A stretch of DNA of 64,000 bases from Cyclobacteriaceae bacterium. GTDB taxonomy: Bacteria > Bacteroidota > Bacteroidia > Cytophagales > Cyclobacteriaceae. Below are positions 38,467 through 50,000 of this stretch, piece after piece (the first letter of the stretch is position 1; each line of letters begins with the position of its first letter). The stretch lies in the NCBI GenBank assembly GCA_019638275.1, contig JAHBUC010000010.1:62001-126000 (forward strand), in the 5' to 3' direction. The notes under the pieces are model-generated. The model was given only the letters and a program-made list of their open reading frames with translations, did not search any database and was not told the DNA's origin. The position numbers and the translations under genes are program-made.

Positions 38467-41400
38467 ATGCTGAGTCAATCGTCTCATACAAGCAATGAAC
38501 CCGAACTGACGGATGTGTTGGTTGACATTCAGCCTGACAGTGCTAATCCTTTTCCCGGATTAAGGCCTTTCACCGTTGATGAATGCCACCTGTACTTTGG
38601 TCGTGAAGGCCAGGTAGATGACATTCTGCTCAAGCTTTCCCGAAACCGGTTTGTTTGCGTGATGGGTTATTCCGGAAGTGGAAAATCCTCCCTTATGGCG
38701 TGCGGTTTGGTGCCGGTGCTATACGGTGGATTCGTTACGCATTCCGGTCCGCATTGGCATGTAATTATTGCACGTCCGGGCACATCACCTTTTGAAAATC
38801 TTTCCGAAGCGGTTGTTGATTACTTGATTCTGCACAACAGGATTCAAGAGTCTGATCGGCAGATTCACCGCGCGATTGTCAATTCAGTTTTAAGAAGTGG
38901 ATCGCACGGACTGGTAGAAGTTTCCAAATACCTTCAGCAACACAAACTGGAGAATGTGTTCTTCATGATCGACCAGTTTGAAGAACTGTTTCGATTTCAT
39001 GAAACTGAACAAGCTGAAGACGTTTTCGATGAGACACAGCATTACGTTAACCTGATACTTCATTCGATTCACCAAAAGGAAACGCCCGTATATGTGGCGG
39101 TTACCATGCGGTCGGATTTTATTGCGCGGTGCTCAGCATTCAGCGGCCTCACAGAAGTGATCAATGAGAGCAACTTCCTGGTGCCGCAAATGACACGCGA
39201 TCAGAAAAAGATGGCCATTGAAGGGCCCATTGCTGTTGCTGGAGGAAGAATTTCGGAGCGATTGGTGAAAAAGCTCCTGAGCGATATGGGGCGCAACCAG
39301 GATCAGCTTCCGATTCTGCAGCATGCGCTCATGCGTACCTGGGATTACTGGATTTCCAATCGTGAGCCGAATGAGCCGATGGATATTCGGCACTACAATG
39401 CCATTGGTAAAATTTCGCAGGCATTGTCACTGCATGCGAACGAGATTTTTGAAGAACTGGCACCACGACAAAAGGAAATTGCTGAGATACTCTTCAAAAG
39501 CATTACAGAAAAGAGCGCAGACAATAAGGGCATGCGAAGACCTTGTCGACTTGGGCTGGTTGCAGAAATAGCCGATGCCGATGAAGATGAAGTAGCCGAT
39601 GTAGTTGAACATTTCAGAAAGCCTGGCAGATCGTTTTTGATGCCTGCTCATACTGTAGCGTTAACGGCCGATTCGCAGGTTGAACTTTCACACGAAAGCT
39701 TAATGCGTATTTGGAACCGTTTGGATACCTGGGTGGAAGAAGAGTTCGAATCTGCCGTGATGTACAAGCGTATATCCGATGCGGCAGCGATGTACCAGAT
39801 CGGTAAAACAAGTTTATGGCGTCCGCCTGATTTGCAACTTGCACTGAACTGGCAAAAGAAACAACGCCCGACACGTGAGTGGGCACAGCGATATGATGAA
39901 GCCTTTGAACGCGCCATTGTATTTCTCGACACCAGCCGGATTACCTATGAGGCTGAATTAAAAAATCAGGAATTACAACAAAGGCGCACCCTACGCAATA
40001 CGCGGGTAACTGCGATTATCCTTGGTACTGCAGCCGTTATTGCAATTTTATTTCTGGTGTTTGCGTATCTGCAAAAGATTGAAGCAGACAAAAAGACGTT
40101 GGAGGCGCAACTACAAGAGCAACGGGCTAATGAAGAAAAGCAAGCTGCTGAAGATGCAAAATTAGAAGCTGAAGAACAAAAAGGTATTGCAGAATTGAGA
40201 GCAAATCAATTGGCTGAAAAACAAGTTGAACTTGAAGATGCTTTAATCGCTGCCCGAAAGGCCAAAAATGAAGCTGAAGAAAGCTTACGGGAGGCGGAAA
40301 GGCAAACTGCAATAGCATTGGCTGCAACCATTCAAGAAAGGAAAGCTAGAGTTCAAGCAGATTCAGCAACAGTTGAGGCAACCAAGAACCTTAGTAAGTT
40401 TAATCGCTTATACATGCTTGCCAAAGCCCAGGAAATGGCTGGTAAATCTGTACAGGAAGATGATGATAAAGACCTCGCTGGAACACTAGCCATGCAGGCC
40501 CATTTCTTCCACAAACGAAATGATGGAAAGAAATATGATCCATACATCTACAATGCGTTGTACCACGCCATTACGGTTTCATCTGGCTTAAGTTATAATG
40601 CCATTAAAGTTCCAGGACCTTCCCGCAACAGAATGAACGCCATTGCGCTATCGACAAAAGGAAATCTGTACTATGCGGCTGGCGCTGACGGAAGGATATT
40701 TACAGGAGATTATGAAAAGCGCACAGGTAAGCCGACTGCTTTCCAGAATCCAAGCCCGAATAAAGTTGTTGCGTTGAGTAAGGACGACCGCTACCTGGCT
40801 AATGGAACAGACTCAGCCGTTGTTCAGATTTTTGATCTGCAGGCAGGTTCTCGTCCGGTTGCCGTGCGCGGACTCAACGGTGGAACCAACGCACTTGAAT
40901 TTATGCCCGATGGCTCCGGCCTGATTGTAAGCAAAACCGATCGAAGTATTTCACTGGTCAATCACCTCACGGGAGCGGTAAAAACTATTGCAACACCTAA
41001 TGTGGAGTTGAAGGCCATTGCCATCAGCCCCAATGGTAAAATGTTGGCGGGCGCTGCATGGAGCGGACAGTTGGTGTTGATCAATCTGGAGACCGGATCA
41101 CAAGAGGTATTGGTGAATACCGATGCTGCACAAATACTTTCCGTTAAATTTAGTCCGGATGGAAAGATGATTGCCTATGGAACGTTTGAGAAAAATGACA
41201 AACGTGGTTTGGTAAAATTGTACAACCTCAATTCCCGGAAGGAAGAGCGTCAGTTTACTGGCCATAAGGCCGGTGTTTATTCCGTTGAGTTCAGTCCTGA
41301 TGGTAAGTTGTTAGCCAGCGCAGGTTCCGACAGGCTGTTGCAAATGTGGGTAATTGATTTCCTTGAAGACCTGCCCATTAAAATGGATAACAACAATGGC

Positions 41401-41619
41401 TTTATCTGGGATATCGCCTTCTCGCACGATTCAAAATTCCTGATTGCAGCAGGACATGAGTCGGAGATTCGGGTATGGCCTACAGATCCGGAGTTGCTGG
41501 CCAATCAGATTTGTCCATTACTGAAACGTAACATGACCGAAGAAGAGTGGACAAAATACGTAGGCAGTGACATAACGTTTGAAAATACATGTGTGAACCT
41601 TCTTATAAAAGATTATTAG
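38467..41619 (+). CDS. Membrane-anchored nSTAND1 NTPase with WD40 propeller
   Basis: 1050 residues. An N-terminal NPFPGLRPFTVDECHLYFGR motif leads into the nSTAND1 NTPase: Walker A GYSGSGKSS at 67-75 and Walker B MIDQFEEL around Asp169, with a winged-helix-like region to ~450. One transmembrane helix (about 515-535, VTAIILGTAAVIAILFLVFA) follows, then a ~100-residue Ala/Glu/Lys coiled coil, then WD40 blades (about 690-1030, e.g. VEFSPDGKLLASAGSDRLLQ) and the end motif MTEEEWTKYVG typical of bacterial WD40-STAND proteins. STAND proteins are ligand-triggered oligomerising switches. The topology puts NTPase and propeller on opposite sides of the inner membrane. The downstream barrel, lipoprotein and adhesin genes are on the same strand with short gaps. 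Confidence 0.85.
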   Translation: MLSQSSHTSNEPELTDVLVDIQPDSANPFPGLRPFTVDECHLYFGREGQVDDILLKLSRNRFVCVMGYSGSGKSSLMACGLVPVLYGGFVTHSGPHWHVIIARPGTSPFENLSEAVVDYLILHNRIQESDRQIHRAIVNSVLRSGSHGLVEVSKYLQQHKLENVFFMIDQFEELFRFHETEQAEDVFDETQHYVNLILHSIHQKETPVYVAVTMRSDFIARCSAFSGLTEVINESNFLVPQMTRDQKKMAIEGPIAVAGGRISERLVKKLLSDMGRNQDQLPILQHALMRTWDYWISNREPNEPMDIRHYNAIGKISQALSLHANEIFEELAPRQKEIAEILFKSITEKSADNKGMRRPCRLGLVAEIADADEDEVADVVEHFRKPGRSFLMPAHTVALTADSQVELSHESLMRIWNRLDTWVEEEFESAVMYKRISDAAAMYQIGKTSLWRPPDLQLALNWQKKQRPTREWAQRYDEAFERAIVFLDTSRITYEAELKNQELQQRRTLRNTRVTAIILGTAAVIAILFLVFAYLQKIEADKKTLEAQLQEQRANEEKQAAEDAKLEAEEQKGIAELRANQLAEKQVELEDALIAARKAKNEAEESLREAERQTAIALAATIQERKARVQADSATVEATKNLSKFNRLYMLAKAQEMAGKSVQEDDDKDLAGTLAMQAHFFHKRNDGKKYDPYIYNALYHAITVSSGLSYNAIKVPGPSRNRMNAIALSTKGNLYYAAGADGRIFTGDYEKRTGKPTAFQNPSPNKVVALSKDDRYLANGTDSAVVQIFDLQAGSRPVAVRGLNGGTNALEFMPDGSGLIVSKTDRSISLVNHLTGAVKTIATPNVELKAIAISPNGKMLAGAAWSGQLVLINLETGSQEVLVNTDAAQILSVKFSPDGKMIAYGTFEKNDKRGLVKLYNLNSRKEERQFTGHKAGVYSVEFSPDGKLLASAGSDRLLQMWVIDFLEDLPIKMDNNNGFIWDIAFSHDSKFLIAAGHESEIRVWPTDPELLANQICPLLKRNMTEEEWTKYVGSDITFENTCVNLLIKDY

Positions 41620-41626
41620 TGAACGC

Positions 41627-42727
41627 ATGCGGTTGAAAAGTATAGTTGGCTTATTTCTCATCCTGCTGGTGATGGCACAATCGCTTGCGCAAAATTCGCG
41701 TATGGACTGTGAACAAACCCTGAGTATGGCAACAGAAGAATTCAATTCAGGGAGGTTCTATGGTATACCAGCCATGCTTAAGCCGTGTATTGATGGTGGG
41801 TTCGGACGGGAGCAAAGACAACGAGCCTATTTGTTGTTGGCACAAACCTATTTGATTTTAGATGATCCCATCTCAGCTGAAAACAGCTACCTCGAGATCC
41901 TTCGGGCGAACCCTGAATTTGAGGCTGACACCGCTTTGCACCCGATAGATTTGGTTTACCTGAGTAAAAAATTTACGGCAGACCCCATTTTTTCGCTGTT
42001 TGCAAAAGTAGGGGGTAACACATCACCTGTACGGGTAATTCACACGATTAACCCGTGGGGCAGCTCAATTTCAAATGACTATAAGCTTCGTCTTGGTATT
42101 CAATTCGGGGGTGGTGTTGATTGGAATATTACACGAGAAATAGCGTTGACCGGGGAGTTCAATGCGTTTACCGCATCCTACCGAAAGAATCAAATCCGGG
42201 CTAACCAGGATGATCTTCAATACATCGGCAATCAGTTTTGGATGATGATTCCTGTATCAGTAAAGTATAGCGATTCAAAGGGAAAAATCAGACCCTATGG
42301 ATATAGCGGACTAGCTTTCCAATGGTTGATTTCTGAACGCGGACGGGTCACTTCGGTTAAGACTGATGTGATTAATGACGGAACACCTCAATCGAATACG
42401 CGCGAAAGTCCCGTGCTTACCATGACTGATTTCAGAAACAAAGTGAATTATTCATTTTTTGTTGGGGGTGGTGTGCGGTACAAACGTGGACTGGATTACT
42501 TCTTCGCTGACCTGCGATATAGCTTTGGATTATCCAATATTGTTGTTCCTACTTCTACGTATGGTCAACAAACACCCATGATTGAGCTGGGGCATGTTGA
42601 TGATTTTTTTAGAATTGATAACCTGGCTATTTCAGTAGGTTATGTGCACCCGCTCTATAAGCCAAGAAAATTAAAAAAGGCCAGAACCCGCTCTGTGTTG
42701 AAACTGATTAACCGAGGCGCCAAATGA
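41627..42727 (+). CDS. Outer-membrane beta-barrel protein with TPR-like N-terminal head
   Basis: 366 residues. The signal peptide (MRLKSIVGLFLILLVMAQSLA) is followed by a ~100-residue helical TPR-like segment (LSMATEEFNSGRFYGIPAML; AYLLLAQTYLILDDPISAEN). From about residue 135 come alternating beta-strands of a transmembrane barrel (KLRLGIQFGGGVDWNITREI; NYSFFVGGGVRYKRGLDYFF), ending in a basic tail. It starts 7 bases after the nSTAND gene and overlaps the following lipoprotein gene by 4 bases, so the three are probably cotranscribed. It may anchor or help export the giant adhesin, as SprF/PorP-type barrels do for other T9SS cargo, but sequence kinship to PorP is not evident. Confidence 0.7.
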   Translation: MRLKSIVGLFLILLVMAQSLAQNSRMDCEQTLSMATEEFNSGRFYGIPAMLKPCIDGGFGREQRQRAYLLLAQTYLILDDPISAENSYLEILRANPEFEADTALHPIDLVYLSKKFTADPIFSLFAKVGGNTSPVRVIHTINPWGSSISNDYKLRLGIQFGGGVDWNITREIALTGEFNAFTASYRKNQIRANQDDLQYIGNQFWMMIPVSVKYSDSKGKIRPYGYSGLAFQWLISERGRVTSVKTDVINDGTPQSNTRESPVLTMTDFRNKVNYSFFVGGGVRYKRGLDYFFADLRYSFGLSNIVVPTSTYGQQTPMIELGHVDDFFRIDNLAISVGYVHPLYKPRKLKKARTRSVLKLINRGAK

Positions 42728-43983
42728 AGCAGTTGAAATTTGTCATATCGATTGGAATGTTTCTGTTGTCGCTGCTATTAATTACCTGCGATACGAAGAA
42801 TAATGTGGAGCCAACGTTTCGGAATTATTTCATCCGCTATTATGGTGAAGATGGCAATCATGAGGCAAAAGATTTTGTGTTAACGAATGATGGGGGGGTA
42901 ATAATCATTGGAACTGTTACTGTTGGTCAATCGCAGCGACTTTATGCGCTTAAAACTGACCTTGCAGGTAATCAACTGTGGAGTAAAACATTTGGATCAG
43001 TAACGAATGAGCGCGCTCAGGACATTGAGCCTATTATTTACGGCACGGATGCTGGGAATTTTGCGATTCTATCGAACTTTGTTAAACCCGCTGTTGATAG
43101 TCTGGCGATGAGGTTAACGTTAATATCAACCAATGGAGATAGTTTAAAAAGCTTTACAGTAAACATTTTCGAAAGTCAGGAGGGTAGTTCGGTAACACCA
43201 CTTCAAAATGGAGATTACCTCATCGCTGGAAAAGTATCCAATGCTGATACACTTAATGTTGAACTTCCAGGTGTAATTGATCGTGAAGACCTGCTTACTG
43301 TGCGTATCAATGCTAACTTAAGTTCCGTAACGGAATTTGATCGTCTCGGAAGATCTTCTGAAGGATCAAATGTAAAAATTTTTGAGGCAGGGAATTACCT
43401 GTACACGATAGGTTATTCAAATGAATCGATAGCCGGTACCCCAGCAGCAGTTGAAGATGGGCCAAACTTTTTTTTCAGGTCTCTAGGCCCCTTACCTACA
43501 CCGGATTTAGTTATCGACTATGCTGGAACTGCTTCTGAAAGACAAGTCTTACGATCTGTATCCCGGACGTCATCGGGTTTACTCTTTGCAGTTGGTGATC
43601 AAACAGATTTATCTGATAACATTGCCTCAAGTAGGGTTTTTGCAGCCAGGGCAGTAGGTACAATTGCCAGTGTTGATCGCTCACGAACCATATTTGGCTC
43701 TACGGCACAAGCAGTTGCTATTGTTTCATCAGGTTCTTTTGATCAATTGGTGATCCTCAATTCTATTCAATCTTCAGGGCAAAGGGATATCGTCTTACTT
43801 AAAATCAATATTGAATTGAATGAAGTCCTGCGAATTACTTTTGGTGCTGTAAACAATGACGACCGAGGAGCGGCTGTTGCTGAGCTACCCAATGGCGATA
43901 TTCTTATTTTAGGAACCATGGAACTGGCTGGACAACAGGATAAAATTGCCTTGATTAAGGTACGTGCCAATGGGACTTTTTAA
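42724..43983 (+). CDS. Surface/periplasmic lipoprotein with propeller-like repeats
   Basis: 419 residues. The lipoprotein signal ends in L-I-T-C (lipobox, Cys about 22). Repeated units of ~50-60 residues, such as DGGVIIIGTVTVGQSQRLYA followed by K-T-D-L-A-G-N-Q-L-W-S-K, resemble delta-60 or PQQ-like propeller blades; the last is LPNGDILILGTMELAGQQDK. It overlaps the preceding barrel gene by ATGA, indicating coupled translation, and lies 79 bases before the adhesin gene. Function is unknown; a scaffold or partner of the barrel or adhesin is likely. Confidence 0.65.
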   Translation: MKQLKFVISIGMFLLSLLLITCDTKNNVEPTFRNYFIRYYGEDGNHEAKDFVLTNDGGVIIIGTVTVGQSQRLYALKTDLAGNQLWSKTFGSVTNERAQDIEPIIYGTDAGNFAILSNFVKPAVDSLAMRLTLISTNGDSLKSFTVNIFESQEGSSVTPLQNGDYLIAGKVSNADTLNVELPGVIDREDLLTVRINANLSSVTEFDRLGRSSEGSNVKIFEAGNYLYTIGYSNESIAGTPAAVEDGPNFFFRSLGPLPTPDLVIDYAGTASERQVLRSVSRTSSGLLFAVGDQTDLSDNIASSRVFAARAVGTIASVDRSRTIFGSTAQAVAIVSSGSFDQLVILNSIQSSGQRDIVLLKINIELNEVLRITFGAVNNDDRGAAVAELPNGDILILGTMELAGQQDKIALIKVRANGTF

Positions 43984-44062
43984 AGATTTTAAAAATTTTG
44001 TTTTTCGGGTTACAATTTAGATAATGCGTTATTAATAGTTTATAGCTGGTTTAACTGCTCCT

Positions 44063-47000
44063 ATGCCTTCACTCTACCGCATTGCTTTTCTCTTTATTGC
44101 TTTTTTTGGAGCGTTTTCAGCTTTTTCCCAAGCCAATGTTACGATCACTCCTGCCACTACAACCGGTGGTGTACCCATATGTGTAGGCGGTAGTCCTGTA
44201 GGGCTGACACCTATCGTTATCTCAGAAACCGATACCGGTGATGGGCTTGACGATGATGCGATCGGTGGCCCTTTTGGTGATTGGGTTAACATTACATTGG
44301 TGTTGGGTATTCCAGTAGATTTCCAATTTGTTCCCGGGGTTGGCTCTGCATTGGCATCTCCTGGAACAGATGACGTGGTAATCAATTCCATCACGGTTTT
44401 GGCAAACTCTGTCACACTAAATTTCAGTGCATTTAATAATACAGGAACTGATAAATTCGATGCAATAGTTATATCAGGTCTTCAGGTTCGGGCAGTCAGT
44501 GGTCCGGCACAAACTCTAAACATAACGCGAACAGGAGGAACCAGTACCATTGCTGGTTTAGTGAATGGTACTGTTGTCGGATCTGTTACCAGTGCATTAC
44601 CACCTGCACCGGTGATTACTGGCGATAATTCTGTCTGCGCCAATGAGCAAAATGTAGTCTACTCAATTGCAGTAGATGCAGGCAATAACTATTCATGGAT
44701 CGTGTCGGGTGGAACGATTGATGGTTCCTCAACAGGCAGCTCGGTAACGGTAGATTGGGGCACATCCGGAACTGGCTTTCTTCGTGTTACTGAAACCAAT
44801 ACAACAACAGGCTGCGCGACCACGACCGCCAACTACAACGTAACCATCAACGCGAATCCCACCCCGGTCATCAGCGGTAACAACAGCGTGTGTGCGAATC
44901 AAACCGGAGTAGTGTACAGCACCCCAGTAGCAGCAGGCAGAACGTATAACTGGTCGGTAACAGGGGGAGCGATTACCGCAGGCGCAGGCACCAACAGCAT
45001 CACGGTAACGTGGGGAGCAGCGGGAGCGGGCACCGTTCAGCTACAAGAAATTATTGATGCCACTACGTGCGCGGTAACTACACCATTCTACAACGTAACC
45101 ATCAACGCCAACCCGGCACCGGTGATTGGCGGACCGGCTACGGTATGTGCCAATGAGTCGGGTGCGGTGTATAGCACAGCCGCCACAGGCAACAACTTTA
45201 ACTGGACAGTGAATGGCGGAACCATCACTGCAGGCCAGGGCAGCAACAGCATTACGGTAACGTGGGGAGCAGCAGGCACCGGCACCGTTCGGGTAACCGA
45301 AACGATCACCGCCACAGGCTGCGCAACCACGACCGCCAACTACAACGTAACCATCAACGCGAATCCCACACCGGTTATCAGCGGTAACAACAGCGTGTGT
45401 GCAAACGAGCAGGATGTAACATACACAGTACCGTTCAACGCAGGAAGAACCTATGCGTGGACGGTAACGGGTGGAACTATCGATGGTCCATCAAATGGGA
45501 ATAGCATTGTAGTAGACTGGGGAGCAGCAGGCCTGGGTACTGTAGCTGTTTTGGAAACAATACTGGCTACAGGTTGCAGTACACTAACGCCTGATTTTAA
45601 CATCATCATCAATAACTCGCCATCACCAGTAATCACCGGACTTTCAACTGTCTGTGCGAATACTACAGGGGTTGTCTATTCAACACCAAATGTTCCCGGA
45701 GATTTATATTCCTGGTCGGTTTCAGGTGGAACAATTGTATCAGGGGCCGGTACAAACTCAATAACCGTTAACTGGGGTGCAGCCGGAGCGGGATCAGTTT
45801 CCGTCACACAATTTATTGTCAGTAGCAGTTGTACGGTAACAACACCACCGTTCAACGTGACCATAGAGGCAATACCAACACCATCAATAACAGGTGATAA
45901 TACGGTTTGCGAAAATGCACAAAATAAAGTTTACAGCACGCCTTTAGTGGCTGGTCATACGTATGCATGGACTGTAACCGGTGGAGTAATTGATGGCTCC
46001 TCAACAGGAAACAGCATCGTAGTAGACTGGGGTGCAGCGGGTACGGGAACAATTCAATTAACGGAAACCATAACAGCTTCTGGTTGCTTCATCACAACAC
46101 CACTTTTCAATGTAAACATCAACATTTTACCGACACCCGTTATCACAGGTCTTAATGTAGTGTGCGCCAATGATGCGGGAGTAGTCTATTCCACTCCAAA
46201 CGCTCCAGGCAATACGTATACATGGTCTGTTACAGGTGGATCAATTGTATCAGGAGCCGGTACAAATTCAATAACCGTTAACTGGGGTGCAGCAGGAGCA
46301 GGAACTGTAGAAGTAACTGAGGTTGTTCCGTCCAGTAGTTGTATTACAACTACACCGGTTTATGCTGTTACCATAAATCCAACTCCGGTACCTGTGATAA
46401 GTGGCGATAATGCCGTTTGCGCAAATGAACAAAACGTTGTCTACACCTCTCCATTCACGGCTGGCAATACGTATAGTTGGAATGTTACAGGGGGTACTAT
46501 CGATGGACCGTCAACCAATAATACTGTAACCGTTGATTGGGGCGCTGCCGGACCAGGCACACTTACCTTGACAGAATCGGTAGGTGGATGTACAACGGTT
46601 ACACCCGTTTACAACGTTACCATTAATCCAAACCCAACACCTGTTATAACGGGTAGCAATAATGTCTGCCGAACAGAATCCGGTGTTATCTATTCCACTC
46701 CTTTGGTAGCAGGAAGCACCTATGCGTGGACAGTTGTTGGTGGATCGATAGATAGTGGTGCAGGCACCAATGAAATTTCTGTAACCTGGACATCAGCAGG
46801 AACCGGATCAGTATCGTTGGTTGAAACCATAACAGCAACAGGGTGTAATACAGCTGCTGCTGCTCTTCTTGTAACGGTGTCACCCAATCCGATAGTAAAC
46901 GCTGGAAGTGATCAGGAAATTTGCGAAGGATCAGCCTTTAATTTCAATACACAATCAACACCGGCAACAGCTTCAAGCTTTGCTTCATTGTTATGGACAA

Positions 47001-50000
47001 CCACTGGAACGGGTGTGTTGTCGAACGCTACAACCCTGACACCGGGTTATACACCAGGTGCAGGTGAAACCGGGCCTGTAACATTTACCCTTACTGCTGA
47101 GGGCATAGGTACTTGCACAGATGTTGCTGATCAAATGATTCTGAATATAACGCCACTGCCAACCGTGAACGCGGGAAGCAATAGTGAAACATGCGCAGGA
47201 GTTATTTTCAATTTTTCAACGCAGGCTACACCGGCATCAGCTACCAATTATGCAACACTGGCCTGGTCGCATACCGGAACAGGAACGTTGTTTAACCCAA
47301 ATACACTTAATCCAACCTATTTGCCCGGATCAGGGGAGACGGGTACAATAACATTCACTTTACTCGTTACCAGCACAGGAAGTTGTGCAAGTACATCGGA
47401 TCAAATGGATTTGGTGATCACACCAGCTCCTACAGTTAACGCTGGTGGTGATGCCGAGATATGTGAGGGATCAAGCTTTAACTTCGGTTCTCAGGTACCA
47501 GTAGCAACGGCCACCAACTTCGCTTCATTATTGTGGACAACTACCGGCACAGGATCACTTACAGGTGCCAACACGTTAACACCATCCTATACACCGGGAA
47601 TCGGAGAAACAGGAAATGTAACATTTACCTTAACCGCAACCGGAAATGGTTCATGTGCAGCAGTACAAGATGCCATGATCTTACAAATCACTCCAACTCC
47701 GGCAGTGAATGCTGGCAGTGATGCAGAGATTTGCCAGGGTTCAAATTTTAGTTTTGCTTCGCAAGCTACACCGGCCTCAGCCAGTAATTTTGCATCACTT
47801 TTATGGACCACCACAGGTTCTGGTTCATTGTTTAACGCTACTACTTTAACACCAACCTACATACCACAGGCTGGTGAAACAGGTGTTGTTACCTTTACGC
47901 TCACTGCTGATGGAGCTGGAAGTTGCGCAGACGTAAACGATCAGATGACGCTTACCATTACACCGGCCGTTATCGTGTCAGCGGGAAGTGATGCAGAGAT
48001 TTGTCAGGGTTTGCCATTTAATTTCTCCACACAATCAACACCAGCTTCGGCAAGTAATTTCAATACCCTTACCTGGACTACATCCGGGACTGGCTCTATA
48101 GCCAATGCAAATACGCTAGCACCAACCTATACACCGGGTGTTGGCGAAACCGGAAACGTAGTCTTTACCTTAACCGCAACAGGCAATGGTAGTTGTGCAA
48201 CGTTGAATGATCAGATGATTCTAGCCATCACGCCAGCGCCAACGGTATTTGCCGGAAGTGATGCGGAAACCTGCCAGGGCGTTACCTTCAATTTCGGAAC
48301 ACAGTCATCTCCGGCAACGGCTGGACAGTTTAGCAGCATATTATGGACGACCACAGGAACCGGAACATTGGTAAATGCAACAACCTTATCGCCCATTTAT
48401 ACACCAGGAGTTGGTGAGACAGGTGCCGTTACATTCACGCTTACCGCAACAGGTAATGGAAGTTGTGCCAGTGTAAATGATCAAATGATTCTGACGATCA
48501 CACCATCTGTTGTGGTATCTGCAGGAAGTGACGCAGAGACATGCCAGGGGGTAGCGTTTGTTTTCAGTGCACAATCCACTCCTGCATCGGCCAGTAATTT
48601 CAATACCCTCACCTGGACTACATCCGGAACCGGCTCATTAACCAACGCCAATACCCTCACACCAACCTATACTCCAGGTGTTGGTGAAACTGGTAATGTA
48701 ACCTTTACCTTAACGGCAACGGGTAATGGCAGTTGCGCTACCTTAAATGATCAAATGGTTATGACCATAACCCCTTCGCCACTTGTTACGGCCGGAAGCG
48801 ATGCAGAGACATGTGAAGGAGTGACTTTCAACTTCAATACGCAATCAACACCCGCATCTGCCTCAAATTTCTCAACGATACTGTGGACACACACGGGCGT
48901 TGGAATGATATTCAACGCCAATACACTTACGCCCACGTATGAGCCTGGAATTGGTGAAACAGGAAATGTTGTCTTTACATTGACCGCCAACGGCAATGGA
49001 AGCTGCGCCCCGGTGATCGATCAAATGACGCTGGTGATAACACCCGAACCTACAGCATTTGCTGGAAGCGATGCGGAAACCTGCCAGGGGGTAACCTTCA
49101 ATTTCAGCACCCAGGCTACACCGGCAGCAACAACTCAGTTTGCCTCCGTATTGTGGACACATAACGGTACTGGAACACTAACAAATGCAAACACCTTAAC
49201 ACCAAGCTACACACCTGGAGTGGGGGAAACCGGAAATGTTATTTTGACACTCACGGCTAACGGTAACGGAAGTTGCGCCAGCGTGAATGATCAGATGACA
49301 TTGGTCATAACACCAGCACCTGTTGCTTTTGCGGGCGGTGACTCAGAGACCTGCCAGGGAGTAACCTTTAATTTCAGCACACAGACAACGCCTTCATCGG
49401 CTTCTAATTTCTCATCCTTATCATGGACACATTCGGGTACAGGCACAATCTTTAATGCCAACACGCTTACACCTACCTATCAGCCAGGTGCAGGTGAGGC
49501 AGGTAACGTTACGTTTACACTAACTGTTAATGGGAATGGAAGTTGTACCAGTGTAACCGATCAAATGACATTGGTGATTACGCCTGCACCAACTGTAAAT
49601 GCCGGTAGCAACCAGGAAACTTGTGAAGGAGTAACGTATAATTTCAATACACAATCTACACCGGCATCTGCTACCAACTACAACAGCATACTTTGGACAA
49701 CTACCGGAACGGGTTCCCTAACCAATGCCTCCACATTTACGCCAACGTACACGCCTGGAGTGGGAGAGACCGGTGCGGTAACATTCACACTTACGGCCAA
49801 TGGAAATGGAAGCTGTGTTAGCGTGACGGATCAAATGATTTTAAACATTACACCGGCACCCATTGTATCGGCTGGAAGTGATTCCGAAACTTGTCAGGGT
49901 GTGAATTTCAATTTCAGCACACTAGCAACACCGGCAAGCGTTTCAAATTTCAGCAGCATATTATGGACGACAACCGGTACAGGTTTACTCAGTAACGCCA